This document shows positions 40,352 to 48,647 of a stretch of DNA of 58,730 nucleotides, one piece after another (the stretch's first letter is position 1; the number at the start of each line of letters is the position of its first letter). The position numbers and the translations under genes are program-made. The DNA is from Pyrodictiaceae archaeon (GTDB lineage Archaea > Thermoproteota > Thermoprotei_A > Sulfolobales > Pyrodictiaceae): positions 1-58,730 of the forward strand of contig JAMOSW010000009.1 in assembly GCA_027062725.1 (NCBI GenBank). The letters run 5' to 3'. The notes under the pieces are model-generated. The model was not told the DNA's origin. It was given only the letters and a program-made list of their open reading frames with translations, and did no database searches.

Positions 40352-41620
40352 ATGCGCATACCCTTCTGGTTCCTTGTAGGCCTCTTCATAGTCGCGTTGA
40401 TGGCTGCTTTCGAGGCCGCGCCCAGGCTCCTGCTCCTGGGCCCCGGTGGGCCCAGGCCGGGCAGCCTACTGGACAACGGGAGCCTCGGCATGGCCGAGCT
40501 TGCCGGCATGCTGGAGCAGGCCGGCGCCTCCCTGGGGGTAGGGGTGGAGCCGCCGAGAGACTGGAGCGGCCCCATAGTCTACCTCATAGCGGGGCCCATG
40601 TCCTGCAGTAGTGCTGACGCGGCCGCGCTAGCGGAGATAATCAACAGGATAGCAGAGTCGGGGCGGGTGGTTGGCCTCGTCGTGGCCTCCAGCGGGAACT
40701 ACAGCTGTGGCCGCCTAGTCGCGGCCGCGGTGGCTGGCTCGGCCCCTGTCACGCTCGAACAAGCACCCGGCCTCTACCTTGTCCTCCCAGGCGGCCCCGT
40801 CCGGGGCCCCTTCGTACTCTACGCGCCAGACCGTGTCGAGCCCGTGACGGCCTGGAGGCCGGTGGCGGTAGCCACTGGCATGTCCCGCGACAGACTGCCC
40901 GGAGTCCTAGCCCTCGAGACACCGCTGGGTGTGCGCATAGTCTACATCCCCGACTGGCCCGTGTTCAGCAACGCCCTGGTAAGGGCAGAGAAGCAGGCAG
41001 GGCTAGACCCCTCGCAGGGCTTCATGGGCCTCTTCGCCTACGCGGCCGGCGGCAGCCTCCGGGACGTCCTGGTTCTCCAGCCCACCGTGTTCCTCCCCCA
41101 GCCCAAGACGCCCTCGGGGATAATCCTCCAGCCAGGCGTAGCCCTGGCCAGGGCGGCCGAGGAGTACGCCAAGGCCGAGCAGACGCTCTACCAGCGGCTC
41201 ATCTACAACCCCTTCGCGGTGCTAGTGGCGGCCATGGTGGCCGCGGCGGTCTACTACGTGGCGAGCCTGGGCCCAGGCGACCGCGGCGTAGCGTCCACCC
41301 GGGAGAAGCCCAGCGAGGCAGAAGCGGCTCCCAGGGCTGCCTCCCTCGAGGAGGCCCTGGCCGCGCTGCAGGAGGCGACGAGAATAGCGCTCGGCGCAAG
41401 CCCAGCCAGCGTCGCGGTGGATGACCGCATGCTCCGCCGCCTAGCCGCGGCCGCCGGCGTCGACCCCGCATCCGCCAGGAAAGCGCTAATCGCCGCCGAG
41501 ACAGGGAAGCCGCCGAGACTCGGCAGGGGCCGCGTAAGGGACACGGCGCTGGCGCTGGTGGAGGCGCTCGCGTCCTGGGCGGCAACGGGGAGGAGCCGGA
41601 ATGAGCCCAAGGCGGGCTGA
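40352..41620 (+). CDS. DUF4350-like membrane protein
   Basis: N-terminal membrane helix (FWFLVGLFIVALMAAFEAAP), an extracellular domain that begins with the DUF4350 pattern GSLLDNGSLGMAELAGMLEQ, a second helix near residue 295 (FAVLVAAMVAAAVYYVASL) and a cytoplasmic helical tail. ATG 40352 has GGAGGTGA 11 bases upstream, inside the end of the preceding gene. DUF4350 proteins accompany MoxR ATPases and DUF58 proteins in many genomes; function unknown. It overlaps the DUF58 gene by 20 bp. Confidence 0.78.
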   Translation: MRIPFWFLVGLFIVALMAAFEAAPRLLLLGPGGPRPGSLLDNGSLGMAELAGMLEQAGASLGVGVEPPRDWSGPIVYLIAGPMSCSSADAAALAEIINRIAESGRVVGLVVASSGNYSCGRLVAAAVAGSAPVTLEQAPGLYLVLPGGPVRGPFVLYAPDRVEPVTAWRPVAVATGMSRDRLPGVLALETPLGVRIVYIPDWPVFSNALVRAEKQAGLDPSQGFMGLFAYAAGGSLRDVLVLQPTVFLPQPKTPSGIILQPGVALARAAEEYAKAEQTLYQRLIYNPFAVLVAAMVAAAVYYVASLGPGDRGVASTREKPSEAEAAPRAASLEEALAALQEATRIALGASPASVAVDDRMLRRLAAAAGVDPASARKALIAAETGKPPRLGRGRVRDTALALVEALASWAATGRSRNEPKAG

Positions 41621-42884
41621 GGCGAGGCTCACACCACGCGGCCACGGCGTCGCGGCGCTCGCCGCCGGCCTAATAGCGGCTGGCGCCGTCGCGGGCCCCC
41701 AGTTCCGTGGCCAGACGCTCGCCGCCTGGGGATTCGCGGTACTCGTGTTCCTCCTTGCCTATCGCGCCTTCTTCGCGGCTAGAGCCGCGGCGGCGGTGGC
41801 CAGGCTCGAGAGGAGGCTGCTCACCAGGCCCAGCGACGGCGCCAGCTTCGAGGTGGGGCTCCGGGTCTGCAGCAGCCTCCCCAGCGGCGTAGACCTAGTA
41901 GTCGAGGACGAGGCACCGCCGGGCATGGAGCGGCTCAGCCCGCCCCGGGGCGCGGTCCCCGCGGTCCCGGGCGGGTGTGCTGAGCTCGCTTACAGGCTGC
42001 GGGGTAGGCCGGGGAGGCACCGGTGGGGTAAGACTAGGATAACCGCGCGGGACTGGCTCGGCCTGCTCACCGCCGACCTTGGCCGAGCCACGCCCCGCGG
42101 GGTCTCGGAGACCCGGGTGGCCCCGAAGCCGGCGCGTATCGCGGGGAGGGCTCTCGGCTGGCTGGTCGCGGCGGCAGCCTCCACAACGGGGCTGCGGGGC
42201 AGCGGCACAGTGTTCCTTGAGCTCCGCGAGTACATGCCCGACGACGACTCTAGGCTCATCGACTGGAAGTCCAGCGCCAGGACCGGCAAGCTCCTCGTAA
42301 AGGTCTTCGAGAAGGAGACCAGGGGCCGCATCCTGGTCATAGCCGACCTGGCATGCGGCTTGTGGGGCGTGCCAGGCCACACCCTAGCCGAGGCGGCAGC
42401 ACGGGTCGCGGCAGGCGCCGTCTCCTGGGCAGCAAGGCAGGGCGAAGAGGTGGCCCTCCTGGCTCTACTCCCCGACGGCGGCGTAGCGGCTACCGGCTGG
42501 CTACGAGGCCCCACAGCCAGCCGGGCTGCAGCGGCTCTACTCTCCAGCATCCAGTATGGCGCCTCCGGCGTTGCCGGCGCCGCGTCCTGTAGCTGCCCGC
42601 CCGTCCCGGCGAGGCGGCTCGCAGCGCGGCTCGGCCCCCGCCGGCCGGCGGTAGCTGTGCTCGTGTCTCCGCTCGGCGGTGGCTGCCGCGGCCGCGCCGG
42701 CGAGCTCGAGGAGCTCGCCCGGGTGGTCCGTGCGGCCCGCATAGTGAGGCTGGCGGCGATCCCTAGGCCCCCCGAGGGGCTGGAGACTGTCTACAAGGTC
42801 CGTGCGGCCGCGGTCACCAAGGCGGCTGGTGGTGGCTGGCTAGTGGTCTGGGATACTGGGGCGCCAGTGGCTGGGGGGTGGTGA
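41601..42884 (+). CDS. DUF58-family protein
   Basis: Two N-terminal membrane helices (VAALAAGLIAAGAVAGPQF, LAAWGFAVLVFLLAYRAFF), then a beta domain and the DUF58 signature RLIDWKSSARTGKLLVKVFE near residues 217-236. A von Willebrand-like alpha/beta domain follows (ILVIADLACGLWG, EVALLALLPDGG). DUF58 proteins normally work with a MoxR AAA ATPase that is encoded next to them; none is found here. It starts at ATG 41601 with GGGGAGGAG upstream, overlapping the DUF4350 gene. Confidence 0.88.
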   Translation: MSPRRAEARLTPRGHGVAALAAGLIAAGAVAGPQFRGQTLAAWGFAVLVFLLAYRAFFAARAAAAVARLERRLLTRPSDGASFEVGLRVCSSLPSGVDLVVEDEAPPGMERLSPPRGAVPAVPGGCAELAYRLRGRPGRHRWGKTRITARDWLGLLTADLGRATPRGVSETRVAPKPARIAGRALGWLVAAAASTTGLRGSGTVFLELREYMPDDDSRLIDWKSSARTGKLLVKVFEKETRGRILVIADLACGLWGVPGHTLAEAAARVAAGAVSWAARQGEEVALLALLPDGGVAATGWLRGPTASRAAAALLSSIQYGASGVAGAASCSCPPVPARRLAARLGPRRPAVAVLVSPLGGGCRGRAGELEELARVVRAARIVRLAAIPRPPEGLETVYKVRAAAVTKAAGGGWLVVWDTGAPVAGGW

Positions 42885-42888
42885 CTGC

Positions 42889-43995
42889 TTGGAGTCTGGC
42901 CGCTTGGAGGCTCTCCGGCTGCTCTACCTCTACCTAGCGGCGGTCTACTCTGCAATGGCGGCCTATACTGTCTGGTCGCCGTTCTGGGCTTGGGCGGCCC
43001 GCTACGTCTACGCCAGGGGTGCTCCGGGGCTAGCGGCAACGCTCAACGTAGCGCCCTACGCCATTGCGGCTGCTGCGTTCATAGCTGTGCTAGCCTATAT
43101 GCCATCGCTCTCGCTGGCGCTGGTAGCGTTCGGTGCAGCCGTCGGCGGCGTGGCGGGGGCCACGCTCTGGCTCCCTATAGTGCTGGCTATCGGCTCGAGT
43201 CTCCTCTACCAGCTGGCAACCCGGCCGGGTGCCGAGGCGAGGATCCAGCCCTCGAGCATGGCTAGGGTTTTGGTTATCGAGGCTGTCTTCGTCTCCGCCT
43301 CGCTGGCCCTCGCCTCCATGGCGGGCTCAGTCCTCGGGGGCCTGGTCTCTCTGTCTCCGCCCCAGTTCCTGCCCGAGCTAGCCAAGAGGGCCTGGGCGGC
43401 GCTCTCCTCCACGCTCCTAGGCAGGCTGCTGGTATACGGTGTAGCAGTTGCAGCCGTCTCCGCCGCCGCCCGAAGGCTCGGAGCCCAGCTCCTGGCCCTA
43501 TCCCAGCCCCAGCTGGCGGCAGAGGAGGCCCAGAGGAGGCTGCTCGAGAGGCTCACTCCAGGGCCCCAGGTGCTCGCCGAGGCACTGGGCCAGGCGTCGA
43601 TGCTCTCGAGCCTCGTCTACGGCGCAGCCGCGGCCTACACCGCCTGGACGCTGGCATCCATGCTGGCCGCAAAGGCGGCCACGGCGACAGAGAAGGCCCT
43701 CGTCTTCGGCCTAGCGGCTGCGGCCGCCTGGATAGCCTACATGGCATCCAAGAGGCTAGTCGACTACCTACTCCTCGGCAGGCCCCGCTGGGGCCTCCTA
43801 GCCGCCCTAGCGGCGGGACTCCTAGCGGCCACGGCCGCCGGCGTGCTCGCCTACCGGGGCCCCACCGGCCTCGAGGCCCTCCTCGAGGGCAGCTGGGACC
43901 CCCTGGCGGAGCTAGGGCTCGAAGACAAGCTCCTAAGGCTCTATGAGGGCCTCGAGGCCCAGCTAAGGCTCCTCGTAAGCATCATATGGGGGTAG
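42889..43995 (+). CDS. Polytopic membrane protein, last gene of DUF58 operon
   Basis: A 368-residue alanine-rich membrane protein with about eight to ten predicted helices and a short cytoplasmic segment near residue 200 (RRLGAQLLALSQPQLAAEEAQRRLLERL). It starts at TTG 42889, four bases after the DUF58 stop, with GGTGGTGA upstream. The C-terminal LGLEDKLLRLYEGLEAQLRL is amphipathic. I do not recognise a family. It is likely the membrane platform of the complex made by this operon. Confidence 0.75.
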   Translation: MESGRLEALRLLYLYLAAVYSAMAAYTVWSPFWAWAARYVYARGAPGLAATLNVAPYAIAAAAFIAVLAYMPSLSLALVAFGAAVGGVAGATLWLPIVLAIGSSLLYQLATRPGAEARIQPSSMARVLVIEAVFVSASLALASMAGSVLGGLVSLSPPQFLPELAKRAWAALSSTLLGRLLVYGVAVAAVSAAARRLGAQLLALSQPQLAAEEAQRRLLERLTPGPQVLAEALGQASMLSSLVYGAAAAYTAWTLASMLAAKAATATEKALVFGLAAAAAWIAYMASKRLVDYLLLGRPRWGLLAALAAGLLAATAAGVLAYRGPTGLEALLEGSWDPLAELGLEDKLLRLYEGLEAQLRLLVSIIWG

Positions 43996-44049
43996 CTGTT
44001 CCACCCCGAGAAGCCTACCGAAGAGCCCGGCAGCATGGTGGGGGACGCG

Positions 44050-44490
44050 ATGACACAGGGAGAAGGCGGTGAGGGTCTCTGCGAGAGCCTACGCGACACG
44101 CTGGCCAGGCTGCTCCGGGGCACCGGCCTCTCACCCAGCGACGTGAAGAGGATAGATCTCGACCCCTATGGGCCGAGGATAATAATTGAGGCCGAGCCTC
44201 AGTGGGCGGCTAGGATAAGCCTCGACGCTAGCCCCGACGGCGTGGAGGCGACGCTGGCGCTCGCCGCCCCCCGTGGCCTCGACCCCCTCGAGGCGGAGGA
44301 AGCTATACTCGAGGCTATAGAGGAGGCGCCGGGCACCGACACACTTGACGAGTATGACGCAGGCTATGACCCCGAAGAGGGCGAGATAGTGGCCGAGCTC
44401 AGGGCGGCAAGGCTCACACATCTACCAAGCCTCAGAGAACTAGCCGCGCGCATCACAGACGCGGTGAGGAGGCTCAAAGAGGAAGGCTAG
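44050..44490 (+). CDS. Acidic soluble protein of unknown function
   Basis: A 146-residue, strongly acidic alpha/beta protein (IDLDPYGPRIIIEAEPQWAA, EAEEAILEAIEEAPGTDTLD). ATG 44050 has GGTGGGGG five bases upstream; ATG 44035 is possible. It lies 54 bp after the DUF58 operon and may be transcribed with it. Convergent with the ESCRT-III gene. No family recognised. Confidence 0.65.
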   Translation: MTQGEGGEGLCESLRDTLARLLRGTGLSPSDVKRIDLDPYGPRIIIEAEPQWAARISLDASPDGVEATLALAAPRGLDPLEAEEAILEAIEEAPGTDTLDEYDAGYDPEEGEIVAELRAARLTHLPSLRELAARITDAVRRLKEEG

Positions 44491-44591
44491 CCAGGTACCA
44501 CAGAGGGGTTGATTGAGGGGCGGAACTTCTCGCCCCATTGCGGTAAAAGATGAGGCGCCAATGGAGAAAATGTCGGCGGGCTGTGTTTGCC

Positions 44592-45254
44592 TCACTTGTT
44601 GTTCTGCTGGCTGCCGGGTGTGGGGAAGGCGGCGCCAGGGAGCTCCGGGAACTCGGCCTTCATCCTCTGCTCGGCTATCGCAGCAGCCTCCTCCATTATC
44701 TTCCTGGCCTCCTCGCTGGCCACGGTAGGCATGGCGGCGAAGGCGCCAGTGAACTCGCCCGCCTCTGTCACCACGCTCTCGAGCAGGTCGCCTATCTCGG
44801 CCATCTCGAGGCCTATCTCGGGCACCAGGTTGACCAGGTAGTGGCGGAGGTCCTTGATCACGGCTACTACGGGCGCTAGGCCCACCAGCACGTCGCCCAT
44901 AGTCATGACGGTCTCTAGGCGAAGTGTCACCCTCTCAAGCGCGTACTTGGCGACCATGAGGCTCTTTATCATCTTCCTAAGCTCAGCTACCTCAGCAGCG
45001 TACATCGCGGCCCTGGTCTTGTCCTTCTCCATCTGTGCCTGGACGACCTTCTCGAATAGCGCCTGGTCACGCTCCCTCATCTTAGCGATGGTGTACTCGA
45101 GCCTGTTGTTCTGAACACGCAGCTTGTACAGCGCTAGCGCCAGCTTGTGCCTTAGGGGCGGCGGCGGGTTTATCGTGTGCCTTATCTTGTCCACGAGGCC
45201 GGGGCCCTTGGGCTGAGGGTTCCATATCTTTGCGAAGTCATCTACTCGTGCCAT
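44592..45254 (-). CDS. ESCRT-III-like cell division protein (CdvB paralogue)
   Basis: A 220-residue Snf7-type protein: basic N-terminus and first long helix pair (RHKLALALYKLRVQNNRLEY, RERDQALFEKVVQAQMEKDK), a third helix region (YAAEVAELRKMIKSLMVAKY), and an acidic C-terminal part. The tail KAEFPELPGAAFPTP resembles a MIM2 motif that binds the MIT domain of CdvC/Vps4. Crenarchaeota use several such paralogues for membrane scission in division and vesicle release. cdvA and cdvC are not adjacent, so this is a CdvB1/B2/B3-type copy. Confidence 0.9.
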   Translation of the reverse strand: MARVDDFAKIWNPQPKGPGLVDKIRHTINPPPPLRHKLALALYKLRVQNNRLEYTIAKMRERDQALFEKVVQAQMEKDKTRAAMYAAEVAELRKMIKSLMVAKYALERVTLRLETVMTMGDVLVGLAPVVAVIKDLRHYLVNLVPEIGLEMAEIGDLLESVVTEAGEFTGAFAAMPTVASEEARKIMEEAAAIAEQRMKAEFPELPGAAFPTPGSQQNNK

Positions 45255-45333
45255 GGCTCTCAGCGCCGGTGTGTCTACTTGTGCCCCAGGACGGCTACCT
45301 AACCCGGCGGGCCCCGTGACACCGGCCCCCAGG

Positions 45334-45343
45334 CCTCAAATAC
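45334..45343 (-). promoter_or_regulatory. TATA box of the ESCRT-III-like gene
   Basis: Minus-strand GTATTTGAGG about 85 bases before the start codon predicts a leader of roughly 55-60 bases. The rest of the 200-bp gap is GC-rich, with no further gene. Confidence 0.35.
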
Positions 45344-45451
45344 CCGCCATGGCTGCCCCTCCCGGCGCCCCCGCAGAGGAGGTACCCCGCTCTACCGAGC
45401 TAGGCGAGTTCTCCTAGCCTAATGTGGGAGGGACCTAGGGCGTGTCGAGGC

Positions 45452-46039
45452 CTAGCCCTGGGTCATTCTCCGGAGCAGTAGGGCCGCGGCGGCTGTGGCA
45501 GCTAGACCGAGCAGCCGGGCCGGGGTCCAGAAGGCCGGCTCGATGTTTGGCCCTGGGCTGCAGCTGAGGCCCTTGACGCGTAGGAGGACGCTGTAGGACA
45601 GTAGCCTGTTCAGCTCCTCAACGGGCTCCAGGAGGCCCCTCTCCTCCATTAGGTTGACTACGTTTGGCCTAGTCTCTTGGAGCCAGGCCTTGTCCACTAG
45701 CTTGTCTACTAGGAGGTGGTTGGTGCAGGTCTCCCGCAGCAGCTTGTAGACGGCTTCCACGTCCAGGCTCTCTTTGATGAGGTAGTCTAGCCTGTACGTG
45801 TGGGCGTCGAGGCATCCCTCCATGAAGCCGCTCAGCGCCTGGCCCACGTGGGGCGCGAACACGTTGAGCCACTGATTCCCGTGCAGCCTCGGCCCATACA
45901 TCGCGTATATGCGGACGGGTCCTCCCTGCCGGGCCAGGGACTCGAGCCACACGGCGGCCCGGTACTCGTCGCTATGGAGGAAGCTGTAGTCCCTCTCCAT
46001 GAGCCCCCTGTAGACACCATAGGGCGTAGGCTGTGACAA
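45452..46039 (-). CDS. C-terminal fragment of a decayed multi-span membrane protein (glycosyltransferase-like)
   Basis: A 195-residue open frame from TTG 46039: RGLMERDYSFLHSDEYRAAV, RIYAMYGPRLHGNQWLNVFA and a closing membrane helix (LLGLAATAAAALLLRR). The start of the frame is abrupt, and membrane-helix coding sequence continues upstream in the other two frames, so this is probably the tail end of a longer gene. A soluble domain after the last helix pair is reminiscent of GT-C type glycosyltransferases, but that assignment is weak. It may or may not be expressed. Confidence 0.5.
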   Translation of the reverse strand: MSQPTPYGVYRGLMERDYSFLHSDEYRAAVWLESLARQGGPVRIYAMYGPRLHGNQWLNVFAPHVGQALSGFMEGCLDAHTYRLDYLIKESLDVEAVYKLLRETCTNHLLVDKLVDKAWLQETRPNVVNLMEERGLLEPVEELNRLLSYSVLLRVKGLSCSPGPNIEPAFWTPARLLGLAATAAAALLLRRMTQG

Positions 46040-46206
46040 GTCCAGCGACTATGAGGAGGAGAGCGGCGCCCCGGCGGCCCCCGAGGGCCTCTCCGCTGCG
46101 TGGAGCTCGGCGATCAGCAAGAGGAGCCCCACCGCGGGGACAAGGCGCAGCCCCTGCCCATAAGCCAGGATCGGGGGGAGCCTCTGGCTACGCAGCAGCG
46201 GGGGCC
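46027..46206 (-). pseudogene. Frameshifted upstream remnant of the same membrane protein
   Basis: Two hydrophobic stretches are readable in two different minus-strand frames: GLRLVPAVGLLLLIAELHA (roughly 46155-46095) and then GEALGGRRGAALLLIVAGLV running on to TAYALW (roughly 46095-46020). A third frame carries on as the 195-residue fragment. Joining them needs two frameshifts, and anything further upstream has been replaced by the livF gene, so the gene is truncated and decayed. Confidence 0.5.
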
Positions 46207-46218
46207 CGAGAGAATGGT

Positions 46219-47001
46219 TCAGACCCAGCGCTTCTTCCTACGATACCACTTGGCCCTCCGGTAGCTCACGCCCTCGGCCTTCTTGAGGCCCAGGTAGAAC
46301 TCCTGGACGTCCTTGTCGCTGCGGAGCTTCTCGGCCTCACCCTCAATGACTATCTTGCCGTTCTCGATTATGTAGCCGTAGTCGGCTATCTCGAGCGCCT
46401 TCCGGGCATTCTGCTCAGCCAGCAGTATAGTCGTGCCCTCCTCCTCGTGGAGCCTCTTGACGCTCTCGTAGACCTCGTTAACTATCTTCGGGGCCAGGCC
46501 CAGGCTCGGCTCGTCGAGCATGAGGAGCCTCGGCTGGGCGAGCAGCGCGAGGCCTATGGCGAGCATCTGCTGCTCTCCGCCACTCAGGTAGCCAGCCCTG
46601 CTCTTCCTCCGCGCCCGGAGCCTGGGGAAATACTTGTAGACCAGGTCGGGGTCGCCGCTCCCCCAGGCGTAGCTCACAGCCTCGATGTTCTCCTCGACAG
46701 TGAGCTCCTTGAATATCCTCCTGCCCTCTGCCACGTAGATTATCCCCATCCGGGACACAATGTCGGGGTCGCGGTTCTGTATAGGGGTCCCACGGAACCT
46801 TATCTCGCCCTTCGTGACCCTGCCGCGGTCCAGCTTTATCAGCCCAGATATCGCCTTGAGAAGGGTGGTCTTGCCGGCCCCGTTGGGGCCCAGCACGGCG
46901 ACTATGCTGCCCTCAGGCACCTTGATGCTTATACCCTTCAATACGAGGATGTAGGGATGATAGACGACCTCTATGTTGTTCACGAACAGCATCGGGGGCA
47001 T
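46219..47001 (-). CDS. livF: Liv-type ABC transporter ATP-binding protein (LivF)
   Basis: ATPase subunit of a HAAT-family importer: Walker A LGPNGAGKTTLL near 38-49, the Q-loop equivalent in GIIYVAEGRRIFKELTVEEN, signature YLSGGEQQMLAIGLAL and Walker B LLMLDEPSLGLAP. Length 260 with a basic C-terminal tail (RRAKWYRRKKRWV). It is the last gene of the unit, separated from the binding-protein gene by 124 bp that include a T6 stretch. It pairs with LivG on the membrane subunits LivH and LivM. Confidence 0.93.
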   Translation of the reverse strand: MPPMLFVNNIEVVYHPYILVLKGISIKVPEGSIVAVLGPNGAGKTTLLKAISGLIKLDRGRVTKGEIRFRGTPIQNRDPDIVSRMGIIYVAEGRRIFKELTVEENIEAVSYAWGSGDPDLVYKYFPRLRARRKSRAGYLSGGEQQMLAIGLALLAQPRLLMLDEPSLGLAPKIVNEVYESVKRLHEEEGTTILLAEQNARKALEIADYGYIIENGKIVIEGEAEKLRSDKDVQEFYLGLKKAEGVSYRRAKWYRRKKRWV

Positions 47002-47079
47002 GCCTTGTTCACCGCCGTCTCCCTGCGCGGAGTAGGCTCATACACACGGCGGCCTCTGGAGGCGCTGGCTGCGGGAAGG

Positions 47080-47085
47080 AAAAAA
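47080..47085 (-). terminator. T6 terminator after livK
   Basis: Six minus-strand Ts about 40 bases after the binding-protein stop. Partial termination here would set binding protein above LivF. Confidence 0.45.
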
Positions 47086-47125
47086 GCCTGGGCTGGGGGT
47101 ACGCGCGGCTGCACTGTCTTGAGTA

Positions 47126-48445
47126 CTACTTCTCAGCCTCTATCGTTACCTTGACGCAGTCGACGCCCTCGGGTGTTATCGGCCCCTCAAACTTGAAGTC
47201 CTTGCCGTCCCATACCACTATGTAGCTGCTCTTGAATGGCAGGTGGTTGCCCGGGCAGTACCGCATCTCGGGGGTTATGTCACCCAGCTTTATCGGGTCG
47301 CCGTTACAGCTACTCTCCAGGGCATTCTTGAGCGCCTCACCCTTCTTCTCCATGAGTGTTTTGGAGTCGGTCCTCTCTATGGCCTTGACCAGCAGCCAGA
47401 CATTCATGAAGCCCTGCATGAAGTGCAGATCCACTTTGGCGTCGAGCATCTTGGCGGCCTCGTACAGCTCCCGGTAGCCTGGCTGGTTCTCGCGGCCCTC
47501 GGGCCACAGCCAGGGCGAGACACCCGCAGCCTTGCCCGCTATCTTCTCGGGGACGCCCGTCAGCTTGGGGAAGCGCTCGTCGAAGCCCCACACGTCGGCA
47601 ACCATGACGGCGTCTAGCCCGTACTTGGCCATCGCCTTGGCGGCGCGGCTGCAGCTGCTTATCGTGTTGCCGCACCATATGAAGTCAGGTTTGTACTGGG
47701 CTGCCTGCTGTATCGCGTTCTCCGCGTCAGCGTCGCTAGCCTTCAGGGGCAGGTTCACGTCATAGACCTTCAGCCCCAGCTTCTCCGCTATAGCCTTTAT
47801 TGCGGGTATCGGGCTCTTGCTGTAGGCCACTGTGTGGTCGTAGAGCAGCACTAGCGTCGCGCCGGGCTTCTTCCCCGCCATCCAGGTGACGGCAGCGCAG
47901 GCCTGGGTGCTGTAGTCGGGGGCGGGGAAGAAGTTGTAGGGCTGCTTCACTAGCTTGGCAGAGTAGCTGGCAGATATGTACAGTATCTTATCCTTCGCCG
48001 TCTGGCTGCTCAGCTGCTCGGTGTCCGCCGTGCCCCAGCCTACTATGGCCACCACGTGGTACTGGTCACGGAACTCCTTGTAGTACTGCTGGGCCCGGGT
48101 TGGGTTGTAGCCGTAGTCCCTCTTTATGTAGTTCAGCTTCACGCGCACACCGTCACTGGTGTAGACGCCCTTCTCGTTGAAGTATTTGAATGCGGCCTCG
48201 GCGCCCATAGCGTAGGGCCTGCCTACGCCGCTTGTCGGGCCGCTCGTGTCAACCAGCAGGCCCACGTTCAGCGTTATCTCCTTGCCGCCCTGTCCCCCGC
48301 CAGGGCTGGCGGCCGGCGACGTCTGAGTAGGCGACGTCGTGGCAGTCGTGGCTCCTCCGCCACCGCGGCCAGCGAGCATGAAGGCGGCTGCGGCGACAAC
48401 CACGATGACGACTATGGCGGCTATGAGGGCTGTGCGGGCACGCAC
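47126..48445 (-). CDS. livK: Liv-type ABC transporter substrate-binding protein
   Basis: Periplasmic-binding-protein fold of the branched-chain amino acid/amide family (Peripla_BP_6), anchored by an N-terminal helix (RTALIAAIVVIVVVAAAAFM) without a lipobox cysteine and joined by a Thr/Ser/Pro/Gly linker (TTATTSPTQTSPAASP). The ligand domain starts ITLNVGLLVDTSGPTSGVGR and continues with YAMGAEAAFKYFNEKG and VAIVGWGTADTEQL. The GTG at 48445 has GGAGGTG eight bases upstream, so the longer frame to 48559 is rejected. Ligand unknown; the acyl-CoA synthetase in the operon suggests a carboxylic acid. Confidence 0.92.
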   Translation of the reverse strand: MRARTALIAAIVVIVVVAAAAFMLAGRGGGGATTATTSPTQTSPAASPGGGQGGKEITLNVGLLVDTSGPTSGVGRPYAMGAEAAFKYFNEKGVYTSDGVRVKLNYIKRDYGYNPTRAQQYYKEFRDQYHVVAIVGWGTADTEQLSSQTAKDKILYISASYSAKLVKQPYNFFPAPDYSTQACAAVTWMAGKKPGATLVLLYDHTVAYSKSPIPAIKAIAEKLGLKVYDVNLPLKASDADAENAIQQAAQYKPDFIWCGNTISSCSRAAKAMAKYGLDAVMVADVWGFDERFPKLTGVPEKIAGKAAGVSPWLWPEGRENQPGYRELYEAAKMLDAKVDLHFMQGFMNVWLLVKAIERTDSKTLMEKKGEALKNALESSCNGDPIKLGDITPEMRYCPGNHLPFKSSYIVVWDGKDFKFEGPITPEGVDCVKVTIEAEK

Positions 48446-48483
48446 CCCTATCCCACCTCCAGCCCACACACGCCTTAGAGAAT

Positions 48484-48508
48484 AACTTAAAAAGTTTCCT
48501 ACATGTAG
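48484..48508 (-). promoter_or_regulatory. Own promoter of livK with palindromic upstream site
   Basis: AACTT-AAA-AAGTT (48484-48496) contains the minus-strand TATA box, and CTACATGTAG (48499-48508), a perfect 10-bp palindrome, sits at the BRE side. A start near 48460 leaves the ribosome site in a short leader. The palindrome may be an operator. Confidence 0.5.
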
Positions 48509-48647
48509 AATATGTAAAAAGAAATATGCACCAAAACAGCTAGTACCGAAAAGAAACACTAGTTAAAACATGATAGAACAGCGTGTACAGTGGGGGGAAG
48601 AGGCACACAGCGTCGTCAGCGTAATCGCCGTGGCTGCTGGGCGGGGC

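Noticed and set aside
46033-47154. 373-residue plus-strand open frame
   Set aside because: It is the shadow of livF. The minus strand has intact Walker A, signature and Walker B motifs, while this frame is low-complexity.
48446-48559. 38-residue N-terminal extension of the binding protein
   Set aside because: The extension is read through the TATA box and ribosome site. The GTG at 48445 has an ideal GGAGGTG and gives a normal signal anchor.
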